Shown here: positions 35,610 to 43,599 of the stretch, one piece after another | Layout of the letters: every line of letters begins with the position of its first letter | Numbering within the stretch: the first letter of the stretch is position 1 | Source of the DNA: UBA7359 sp041689615 | Lineage (GTDB): Bacteria; Pseudomonadota; Gammaproteobacteria; Eutrophobiales; Eutrophobiaceae | Direction of reading: 5' to 3' | DNA length: 64,000 bases | Assembly: GCA_041689615.1 (NCBI GenBank) | Contig: JBDNFW010000043.1 | Span: 87,997 to 151,996 of the forward strand | The notes under the pieces: generated by a model | The model's database searches: none | Told to the model about the DNA's origin: nothing | Seen by the model: only the letters and a program-made list of their open reading frames with translations | Position numbers and translations under genes: made by a program

Positions 35610-36467
35610 ATGCGAAGTACCTATATAAAAAAGCATAGAAAGTTTTCCAACGGACAAGCAATGGTCGAGTTTCTGATTGTACTTCCTGTAATGTTGCTTT
35701 TGGTTATGGGCATTCTACAGTTCTCATTTATGTATCAAGCCAAGACCACGTTAAATTATGCCGCATTCCAAACTGCAAGAGCAGGCAGCCTGAACAATGC
35801 AGATATGGATGCTATGGAAAAGGCCTTTACAAGTAACATGGCACCTTTATATACCACTAGCTATTTAAAGATGAATAGCAGTGGCGACTGTGATAGTAAT
35901 TTTACCATTGCTGGTCGCCCTGGTAGATTGAATGACGCAAAAATAATGCAGGCAGGTACTCGAGCGGTTCTAGATCGTAATATTAACAGTTTTACCTCAG
36001 GCAATGTTTTGTGCGCTAGACAAGTAGTCCAAAAACAAATTGATGATGGTTATGTCGATATCACTTTAGTCAATCCTACTGCTGACGCCTTTGCTAATTA
36101 TGGGATTATCAACTCTGATGGAAAACGAGAAATTCCTAATGATAATTTAATGTACCGGGATTCAACTGTTTTAGGTTTGCAATCAATACAGGATGCCAAT
36201 TTATTAAAGATTCATGTCAGTTACTGCTATGAGCTGATAGTACCTTTCGTAAACAGAATAATTTGGTCGTTTCACGCACTCGCTTCAGGCAGCGATATTG
36301 AATCAAAACGCCTGGGTGGTGATAATACCGACGGTAAAGGATATTTCGGTACTCCTACCACTGATTTTGCACGCAGTTGCATATCCAACCCTACGGATGC
36401 GAATCGCTTCAGCGTCGTAATGAATGCTCAGGGAATAATGAGAATGCAATCCGCTGCTGTCCAATAA
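35610..36467 (+). CDS. TadE-like minor pilin
   Basis: 285 residues, last gene of the Tad locus. N-terminal NGQAMVEFLIVLPVMLLLVMG is the TadE-type prepilin segment with Glu, followed by LQFSFMYQAKTTLNYAAFQTARAG, the TadE domain. Four to five cysteines lie in the extracytoplasmic part. It is one of four proteins in the locus with a GQ-(A/S/G)-M-(V/T)-E segment besides the TadG-like protein's related one. Confidence 0.82.
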   Translation: MRSTYIKKHRKFSNGQAMVEFLIVLPVMLLLVMGILQFSFMYQAKTTLNYAAFQTARAGSLNNADMDAMEKAFTSNMAPLYTTSYLKMNSSGDCDSNFTIAGRPGRLNDAKIMQAGTRAVLDRNINSFTSGNVLCARQVVQKQIDDGYVDITLVNPTADAFANYGIINSDGKREIPNDNLMYRDSTVLGLQSIQDANLLKIHVSYCYELIVPFVNRIIWSFHALASGSDIESKRLGGDNTDGKGYFGTPTTDFARSCISNPTDANRFSVVMNAQGIMRMQSAAVQ

Positions 36468-36544
36468 AGCAAGTTACACTTGACCAAGATATTTTTATTA
36501 AGTCTGGTAGCTATGATCAAATTGATTTATTAGAATAGGTTCCC

Positions 36545-39100
36545 ATGCCTGTACAATCACAGCAGTTTCCTCAACACACCCCTGTCATGCAGCAATTTCT
36601 TGGCTTTAAGGCCGAGTATCCCGATATGTTGTTATTTTTTCGCATGGGTGATTTCTATGAATTGTTTTACGAAGACGCAAAAAAAGCAGCGCGTTTATTA
36701 AATATTACGCTGACTAAACGTGGCAAGTCAGGTGGGAATGCTATACCGATGGCAGGCGTGCCCTATCATGCGGTTGATAATTATCTGGCTCGATTAATTA
36801 AGCTGGGCGAATCTGTTGTTATTTGCGAACAGATAGGTGATCCGGCACTCAGCAAAGGACCGGTTGAACGAAAAGTAGTTCGTATTATTACACCCGGAAC
36901 TATCACTGAAGATGTTTTATTGAATGAACGTGTCTCAAATATTTTATTATCTATTTGCAAAACCAAACAACACTTAGGCTTAGCCAGTGTTGAATTGAGT
37001 AGCGGTCAAATTTCTCTTTTAGAAGTTGAACATCATAATTCTTTAGAAGACATTATTGAACAATACCAACCGGCAGAAATTTTAATTAGTGAATCATTTG
37101 ATGAAAAAATACCGAATGATCAAAACAGAACACTAACTAAGCGTCCCGAATGGCACTTTAATCAAACCACTGCCGAAACCATTATCAAAGAACAATACAA
37201 AGTAAAAGATCTGAATGGCTTCGGTTGTGAAAATATGAATGCGTGTGTGTCAGCATTAGGTTGTTTAATTCAATATCTTAATGACACGCAAAAAATTAAC
37301 TTGCCTCATTTACAAGCTCCAAAAATAAATTTAGCAGATGACATTGTTCAAATCGATGCTGTGTCACGTCGAAATCTTGAACTTGAAACCGGACTGGCTG
37401 AAGGTAAAGCTCATACTTTATTAAGCGTTATCGATACAACGTCAACTGTGATGGGTGGCCGCTTATTACGTCGCTGGATGCAACAACCAATTCGTAATCA
37501 CGACGCATTAAAATTGAGATACGATGCTGTTGAAAAATTATTGCATAACCGCATCCATACCGATTTCCATGAAAGCATGCGTGGTATTTGTGACATCGAA
37601 CGAATCATGTCGCGTGTTGCACTTAGATCAGCTCGACCTCGCGACCTGTTACAACTCCGCGATAGTCTGACTATGTTACCAGACATTAAAAAAGAGCTAG
37701 ATAAAATTGACAGCCCAAAATTAAACACCCTGTCTCAAGACATTAATTTATTTCCCAAGTTACTTGAAATATTAAACAAGGCAATAGTAGATGAACCACC
37801 CGTTATTATTCGCGATGGTGGTGTTATTGCTACGGGTTATGATTCGGAGCTGGATGAGTTAAGGCAACTTAGTAACGATGCAGGACAGTTTTTAACTGAT
37901 CTTGAAGAACAGGAAAAACAACGCACTGGAATTCAAGGTTTAAAAGTTGGTTATAATCGCGTACATGGCTACTACATCGAAATCAGTCGCCTCCATTCTA
38001 CTAATGTTCCTGACAATTATAATCGACGTCAAACCTTAAAGGCGGCCGAACGTTTTATTACGCCGGAATTAAAAGATTTCGAAAATAAAATTCTAAGTGC
38101 AAAAGATAAATCATTAGTGCGAGAAAAAATACTTTACGCTCAGTTACTGGATATCATTGCCAATAATTTATCTGAACTACAATGTTGTGCTTCCGCTTTA
38201 GCAGAGTTTGATATTTATCTTTGCTTTGCAGAAATTGCAGAAACATTAAACTTCACAATGCCACTTCTGACAGAAGAAAAAGGCATTACTATCGAAGCAG
38301 GAAGACATCCTGTTGTTGAACAGATTCAATCAGAACCGTTTATTGCTAATGATTTAACATTAGATACAGATCATCAAATGTTGATCATTACCGGCCCTAA
38401 CATGGGCGGCAAATCTACTTATATGCGCCAAACAGCTTTAATTGTTTTGTTAGCACATATCGGCAGTTATGTTCCGGCAGAAAAAGCGACTATAGGTCCG
38501 ATTGACCGTATCTTTACCAGAATTGGGGCTTCGGATGATCTTGCTAGTGGACGTTCAACTTTTATGGTTGAGATGACAGAGACAGCAAACATACTTAACA
38601 ATGCGACAAGTAATAGCCTTGTACTTATGGACGAAATTGGTCGCGGTACAAGTACTTATGATGGACTAGCATTAGCCTGGGCTTGTGCTTCGCATTTGGC
38701 AAAAGTCACTCAAGCCTATACTTTATTTGCTACTCATTATTTCGAACTAACTTCTTTACCCGAACACGAAAGCAATGTTGTGAATGTGCATATGGATGTC
38801 GTTGAACATGGTGATGAAATTGTTTTATTACATTCAGTAAAACCAGGACCAGCAAACCAGAGTTATGGAATACAAGTCGCTTCGCTAGCAGGAATTCCTA
38901 AAGCTGTGATTGCCGCGGCAAAGAATCGCTTATATGAAATTGAACAACAAAGCCCACTAGAAAATACAAAACAACCACAAGCTGATTTATTTAATGAAAA
39001 TCTCCTGCTGGAAAAACTAGAAAACATTGACCCTGATTCTACCAGTCCGAAACAAGCACTCGCCTTATTATACGAATTACGTGCTATGCTGGACCGCTAG
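36545..39100 (+). CDS. mutS: DNA mismatch repair protein MutS
   Basis: 851 residues, full length. Mismatch-reading Phe-x-Glu is F37-Y-E39 in MGDFYELFYEDA. Walker A GPNMGGKST near residue 617, Walker B and ABC-type dimer motif DEIGRGTSTYDGLALAWA, then ATHYFELTSLPE. It recognises mismatches with MutL (elsewhere). It follows the Tad locus by 77 bases and is unrelated to it. mutS close to fdxA is common in gammaproteobacteria. Confidence 0.98.
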   Translation: MPVQSQQFPQHTPVMQQFLGFKAEYPDMLLFFRMGDFYELFYEDAKKAARLLNITLTKRGKSGGNAIPMAGVPYHAVDNYLARLIKLGESVVICEQIGDPALSKGPVERKVVRIITPGTITEDVLLNERVSNILLSICKTKQHLGLASVELSSGQISLLEVEHHNSLEDIIEQYQPAEILISESFDEKIPNDQNRTLTKRPEWHFNQTTAETIIKEQYKVKDLNGFGCENMNACVSALGCLIQYLNDTQKINLPHLQAPKINLADDIVQIDAVSRRNLELETGLAEGKAHTLLSVIDTTSTVMGGRLLRRWMQQPIRNHDALKLRYDAVEKLLHNRIHTDFHESMRGICDIERIMSRVALRSARPRDLLQLRDSLTMLPDIKKELDKIDSPKLNTLSQDINLFPKLLEILNKAIVDEPPVIIRDGGVIATGYDSELDELRQLSNDAGQFLTDLEEQEKQRTGIQGLKVGYNRVHGYYIEISRLHSTNVPDNYNRRQTLKAAERFITPELKDFENKILSAKDKSLVREKILYAQLLDIIANNLSELQCCASALAEFDIYLCFAEIAETLNFTMPLLTEEKGITIEAGRHPVVEQIQSEPFIANDLTLDTDHQMLIITGPNMGGKSTYMRQTALIVLLAHIGSYVPAEKATIGPIDRIFTRIGASDDLASGRSTFMVEMTETANILNNATSNSLVLMDEIGRGTSTYDGLALAWACASHLAKVTQAYTLFATHYFELTSLPEHESNVVNVHMDVVEHGDEIVLLHSVKPGPANQSYGIQVASLAGIPKAVIAAAKNRLYEIEQQSPLENTKQPQADLFNENLLLEKLENIDPDSTSPKQALALLYELRAMLDR

Positions 39101-39148
39101 TCTCACATCAGGCATTATTAATAAAAAAATAATTTCTCAAGTATTGCC

Positions 39149-39958
39149 ATGTTAAATTTATATCGTCTTAAAGAACTTACGCTGTTTGATTTTTGTTATT
39201 CATTAGCACATCTTAAAAGTCTGGCCTTTATTATCCCCTACTTTTTTTTCTGGTATTTAATATTTGATAATGTCAGTCAACTGGCAGCTGAGTGGATACA
39301 AAGCGCACAGGGTTTATTTGTTGCAAGTTCAGTATTGGAAAATCAGGATTTGGTGACAAGAATGTTTGTCGACCGACCGGCCACATTATCAATTTATCTC
39401 TTGATTTCGATAACAATAACACCCTTGTTTATTTTGCTTGCTGCCAACAATCAGTATTCCAGTGATGCTGCCAGAGGTGCTTTCAGATTTATATTAACGC
39501 GAGCAACGCGAACTGAACTCTATTTGTCACGATTTATTGCTGTCACCTTGCTGGGATTAATCTGCACCTTTATAACTTCTCTATGGGCATCAATTCAAGC
39601 CTTTTTAAATAAAGAAGATGAACTGCAAGCGATTATGTTTTTTGGCACTCAAACTTTTGTGCTGTTGTCATTTTATAGTCTGCCTTTTATTGCTTTTATG
39701 TCGACAGTTTCTACGCTGACACGCTCTGCATTCGGTTGTTTATTTTTTGGCATGATGCTGTATGTTTTAATTGTGACTATTAGTTTTCTGTTAAAAAATG
39801 ACATCAGCTATTCAGTTTATTTAATTCCCAGTGGCATAAAGCCAACGTTGATTGATATAAACACGAAAAATTTTCTAGTTTCAATTGCGGCACTCTCTTG
39901 TTACACACTGGTTTATTTCACTTGTGGCTGGTTTGTCTTTAAGCGGAGGGATATGTAA
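39149..39958 (+). CDS. ABC-2-type transporter permease
   Basis: 269 residues with six predicted transmembrane segments. Features of ABC-2 permeases: AANNQYSSDAARGAFRFILTRATRTELYLSRFIA between segments, and a C-terminal YTLVYFTCGWFVFKRRDM. The ATPase gene starts on the next base after its stop codon (39959). Substrate unknown. Confidence 0.82.
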   Translation: MLNLYRLKELTLFDFCYSLAHLKSLAFIIPYFFFWYLIFDNVSQLAAEWIQSAQGLFVASSVLENQDLVTRMFVDRPATLSIYLLISITITPLFILLAANNQYSSDAARGAFRFILTRATRTELYLSRFIAVTLLGLICTFITSLWASIQAFLNKEDELQAIMFFGTQTFVLLSFYSLPFIAFMSTVSTLTRSAFGCLFFGMMLYVLIVTISFLLKNDISYSVYLIPSGIKPTLIDINTKNFLVSIAALSCYTLVYFTCGWFVFKRRDM

Positions 39959-40888
39959 ATGACAAAACATATTCAATGCGTATCGTTAAAGAAATACTAC
40001 AAGGGCATAAAAGCACTTAATGGATTCGACCTTGAGCTGAGTATCACTCAACCAACGGGTATTGTTGGGCCGAATGGCGCAGGCAAATCAACCTTGTTTT
40101 CTATCTTATGTGGATTTATTAAACCGAGCTCTGGCAAAGTGCTAGTCATGGATGCTTCTCCAGACTCAAGCGAAAACAAAGGAAAGTTGTCCTTGCTACC
40201 TCAGGACACGGCCATGTTCAAGGGAATCGATGTATTCTCGCAGCTTAAACATTACGCTCGCTTACAAGGGCTGAATAAACATGCGGCTATTAAAGAAGTA
40301 GAACACGTTTTATCTCTGGTACAAGGTGCCGGCTTTGCAAAACAATACCCTGAAACATTAAGTTTCGGTCAACGCAAACGCGTTATGCTGGCGCAGTCTC
40401 TTATTGGCAAACCTGAATTAATATTGATGGATGAACCAACATCCGGGCTTGATCCTGTTGCCGCAACCGAAGTACGAAATTTACTACGGCAATTAGGCAA
40501 TGAATATAGCGTCATTATCAGTTCGCATAATTTATCCGAGATTGAAGACATATGCAGCGACATTGTTATTATGAATAAAGGAAAATTAGTCACTCATTCC
40601 AGTCTGCGCGATTTAACTCGTAGCAGCCAATGCTTCAGTCTTGGATTAGAAAGCGCCAGTGATGTGCATTTATCTGAAATTCTTAAAGATATCGGCGGAA
40701 TTAGTAAAATCGAGAATGACAAAAACGACATGAAATCCTGGCTAATCTATTACGATGGCGATTCGGCGGAATCAATTCAAATTAAGATACTTTCCAAACT
40801 TGGAGAACATAAAATAGCAGTATCAGAATTGAAAAAAGGTAAGGCTCTGGCTGACGAGGTTTCTGAAGTAATTAAGAATGATAATTAA
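39959..40888 (+). CDS. ABC transporter ATP-binding protein
   Basis: 309 residues. Walker A GPNGAGKST, Q-loop LPQD, signature LSFGQRKR, Walker B LILMDEP and His switch ISSHNLSE are complete. The C-terminal ~90 residues are the extension typical of ABC-2 exporters. Directly adjacent to its permease gene. The pair separates mutS from fdxA, which are neighbours in Pseudomonas. Confidence 0.92.
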   Translation: MTKHIQCVSLKKYYKGIKALNGFDLELSITQPTGIVGPNGAGKSTLFSILCGFIKPSSGKVLVMDASPDSSENKGKLSLLPQDTAMFKGIDVFSQLKHYARLQGLNKHAAIKEVEHVLSLVQGAGFAKQYPETLSFGQRKRVMLAQSLIGKPELILMDEPTSGLDPVAATEVRNLLRQLGNEYSVIISSHNLSEIEDICSDIVIMNKGKLVTHSSLRDLTRSSQCFSLGLESASDVHLSEILKDIGGISKIENDKNDMKSWLIYYDGDSAESIQIKILSKLGEHKIAVSELKKGKALADEVSEVIKNDN

Positions 40889-40930
40889 TTGGTATTTCTA
40901 AATGCTCGAATGTTATAAAAGAGGTCTTTT

Positions 40931-40984
40931 ATGCAGGACAATGAACGAGTATCATGCCGTTCTTTTAGAATTATGAATATATAG
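40931..40984 (+). CDS. Possible 17-residue leader ORF upstream of fdxA
   Basis: ATG at 40931 with AGAGG 6 bases upstream, 17 codons, TAG stop 10 bases before the fdxA ATG. The peptide (MQDNERVSCRSFRIMNI) has no repeats that suggest amino-acid attenuation. Good ribosome site and placement support translation; function unknown and it may be chance. Confidence 0.25.
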   Translation: MQDNERVSCRSFRIMNI

Positions 40985-40994
40985 GTAAAAGCTG

Positions 40995-41318
40995 ATGCCA
41001 TTTGTTGTAACTGAAAGCTGTATTAAATGTAAATACACCGATTGTGTCGAAGTCTGTCCTGTTGACTGCTTCCACGAAGGTCCGAATATGCTGGTAATCG
41101 ATCCGGATGAATGTATCGATTGCACACTGTGTGAACCAGAATGTCCTGTCGAAGCCATTATGGCCGATGAAGATGTGCCTGAAGAAATGCAGGGAATGAT
41201 CCAATTAAATGAAGAATTGTCGAAAAATTGGCCTGTCATTAATGAAATGAAACCTGCTCCTGAAGATGCGGATGAATGGAAAGATAAAAAAGGCAAATTA
41301 GCACATCTGGAACGCTAG
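40995..41318 (+). CDS. fdxA: 7Fe ferredoxin (3Fe-4S / 4Fe-4S)
   Basis: 107 residues, close to Azotobacter ferredoxin I in length and sequence. Cysteines at 9, 12, 17, 21, 25, 40, 43, 46 and 50; by homology 9, 17 and 50 hold a 3Fe-4S cluster and 21, 40, 43 and 46 a 4Fe-4S cluster. The second-cluster segment reads CIDCTLCEPECP. C-terminal KGKLAHLER is the family end. A strong terminator follows. Confidence 0.97.
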   Translation: MPFVVTESCIKCKYTDCVEVCPVDCFHEGPNMLVIDPDECIDCTLCEPECPVEAIMADEDVPEEMQGMIQLNEELSKNWPVINEMKPAPEDADEWKDKKGKLAHLER

Positions 41319-41332
41319 AAAAGATTATTCTC

Positions 41333-41359
41333 GGGGATAGATTCCTTCTATCCCCTTTT
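41333..41359 (+). terminator. Rho-independent terminator of fdxA
   Basis: GGGGATAGA-TTCCT-TCTATCCCC, a 9-base perfect stem, followed by TTTT; 15 bases after the fdxA stop. Confidence 0.88.
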
Positions 41360-41485
41360 CAAACACCCGAATTACCTCAAGATTTAGCACTTTTCTCCCG
41401 ATAACCTCCTCGATAGGAGCGCTTCCGGTTTAATTTCATCCGGTCTGTCTTCCTAGTTACTCCTGAGTTAAGCAGCGGAATGTGA

Positions 41486-42898
41486 ATGGCTAATACATTA
41501 TCAGATTGGATTAAAGCATTTAGCGATAGCGAAATACCTGTGCTACATCAAAGTAAACGCAGGATTCATGTCTTACAGGAAAATGAGCAGGATATTACTA
41601 TTCCTGTATTAGCAGACATCGCTAGACAAGATCCCGGTTTTTCAATAAGTCTTTTGCGTCATGCTGGTCGTGGTAGTAAAAAGGAGATCACTACCATCTC
41701 ACATGCCATATCACTAATAAGTATTCCACTCGTCATTAAAATGCTAACTGACTTACCTGAACTTGAGAAAGTCATAGCGAAAAAAAACCTATCAATAATA
41801 TTAGGTATCTATGCCTATCAACATCAAATTGCCTGTATGGCGAAACAGTGGTCTATTCTACGAAAGGAATCTGAAAATAATGAAATCTTTACAGCATCTC
41901 TGAATCGGGGTTTTTTCAGCTTTATGTTGTACTTAATTGAGCCTGACATGGCCAGTCAAATTGAAAATATATATTTTTCAGATGTCAAAAATTATATTTC
42001 TAAAGAAAAAAAATTACTCGGTAACAGTGTGGATGAGATTTCAGAAGCGATTGCTAAAAACTGGAAGTTACCCGAACTTATCTGTGAAAGTTATTCAGGC
42101 AAGCATCATAATCCCAAAATAACCGGTATACGACTTGCAGCAGAACTTATGCATCAGATATATGGTCATTTATCAATTCACTATCCTGAACAGTTAATAA
42201 ATCGTATCGCAGAATACATACGCGTTCCAGTAGAGTCAGCACCTGGTAAATTAAATAGTGCCATTATCAAAACAATTCGTAATAGCCAGCAGTATCTACC
42301 CTACCAACCTTTATTGTTAATGATGATGAGTTATCCTGCTTCTATTAAAGAAGAAACGAAAGAGAACGAAAATACCGTTTTTTCTGATTCTATTAAATTA
42401 CTGCGATCCAAAAATTCAAATAAAACCGCACGCGAATTAATTGAAATTACGATAAAAGCCTTGAAAGACGGCATTGGCTTGTCGCGCGTTATTTTTATGA
42501 CATTTGATAAAAATGAAGAGTGTTTGGATTTAAAATTTCAATCACTGGACAATGGTTTACCAAATATGAAACCATTAAGAATTTCACTGGAATTAGATAA
42601 ACTGTTTAGTCAGATATTAAAAAAAGAACAAACACTTTGCATTAACCCGATAAATCAACATAAATTCAGTCATTTACTACCAGAAAAATTACGTCCAATG
42701 AAACCAAAAGCAACAATCATCGTCAATTCTTTCTATGTAAATAACAAAGCTACTGGCTGCTTTTATGTCGACTATGGCAATACAGACAAACAACTCTCCG
42801 AAAACGACTTAAAATTATTCAAGCTTATTTGCACCGAACTAAAGACAGCGATAGAGTCCACTCTAATAAAAAATAATCCTGATAAAAAAGTAGCCTGA
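41486..42898 (+). CDS. HDOD-domain signalling protein
   Basis: 470 residues. N-terminal HDOD domain (about 15-215): VLADIARQDPGFSISLLRHAG, TTISHAISLISIPLVIKML and AIAKNWKLPELI. The C-terminal part (about 300-460: IEITIKALKDGIGLSRVIFM, CFYVDYGN) resembles a GAF-like domain. Such proteins are non-catalytic signalling proteins of unknown target. The 5' region 41390-41485 has several short inverted repeats (CTCCT-CG-ATAGGAG, CCGG...CCGG) and may be a structured leader. Weak ribosome site GCGGAA before the ATG. Confidence 0.75.
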   Translation: MANTLSDWIKAFSDSEIPVLHQSKRRIHVLQENEQDITIPVLADIARQDPGFSISLLRHAGRGSKKEITTISHAISLISIPLVIKMLTDLPELEKVIAKKNLSIILGIYAYQHQIACMAKQWSILRKESENNEIFTASLNRGFFSFMLYLIEPDMASQIENIYFSDVKNYISKEKKLLGNSVDEISEAIAKNWKLPELICESYSGKHHNPKITGIRLAAELMHQIYGHLSIHYPEQLINRIAEYIRVPVESAPGKLNSAIIKTIRNSQQYLPYQPLLLMMMSYPASIKEETKENENTVFSDSIKLLRSKNSNKTARELIEITIKALKDGIGLSRVIFMTFDKNEECLDLKFQSLDNGLPNMKPLRISLELDKLFSQILKKEQTLCINPINQHKFSHLLPEKLRPMKPKATIIVNSFYVNNKATGCFYVDYGNTDKQLSENDLKLFKLICTELKTAIESTLIKNNPDKKVA

Positions 42899-42923
42899 TA
42901 AAAAATTTTCTGAGAAAAGAAAT

Positions 42924-43364
42924 ATGTTTAAACCATTATTGCTAATTGGCTTTTTTCTTCTCCAAATGAACACTGTTCACTCTGAAGTTTATAAATGGAC
43001 TGATGAAGACGGAAAAATCGTATACGGAGATAAACCTGCCTCAGATAACGCTAATAAAATAAATATTAAGAATACACATAAACAAGATCAGGCTTATCAG
43101 GAACGCTATAAGAAACAACAAAAATTACTTAATGTCATGCAAGAAGAGCGTGATGAAAAAATTGCAAAGCAAAATGAAGAGCAAGAGAAGAAAGAAAAAC
43201 AAGAACAACAATGTGCAGATTTTAGAAAAGAATTACAAGAAAGCAAAGACGCAAAGGTTGTATACGAAAAAACTGACGATCCGAATAACCCAAGATTTTA
43301 TACAGACGAAGAACGAAAAGTCGAAGAAGAAAAATACGAAAAATATATAAAAAAGAACTGTTAG
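42924..43364 (+). CDS. DUF4124-domain exported protein
   Basis: 146 residues with signal peptide (about 1-20). DUF4124 motif immediately after: VYKWTDEDGKIVYGDKPAS. The remaining two thirds is a charged, probably coiled-coil, Lys/Glu/Gln-rich segment. Function of DUF4124 proteins is unknown; they are exported and common in gammaproteobacteria. It follows the HDOD gene by 25 bases. The gap 43365-43599 shows no gene. Confidence 0.82.
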   Translation: MFKPLLLIGFFLLQMNTVHSEVYKWTDEDGKIVYGDKPASDNANKINIKNTHKQDQAYQERYKKQQKLLNVMQEERDEKIAKQNEEQEKKEKQEQQCADFRKELQESKDAKVVYEKTDDPNNPRFYTDEERKVEEEKYEKYIKKNC

Positions 43365-43599
43365 ATTTATTGGAAAGCCGAATCGTATTTTTCTTCTTAA
43401 CTTAGAACTAATAAACGTAATATTTAATTCTTTTACAAAAATTAAAAAGCCAGCTTTTTTGAATGTGACCGCCAAGGCATTAATATTGTATATGAAATGA
43501 AAAGGATAGCTTATAATCTCCAAGCATAGATAAACTAAAAAAATCATAGAGATAGTATTTAAATACTATCTAATTCATCGGATTAGATTTAAAGGGACT

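Noticed and set aside
41390..41485. GEMM c-di-GMP riboswitch before the HDOD gene
   Set aside because: The conserved core of that riboswitch is not visible.
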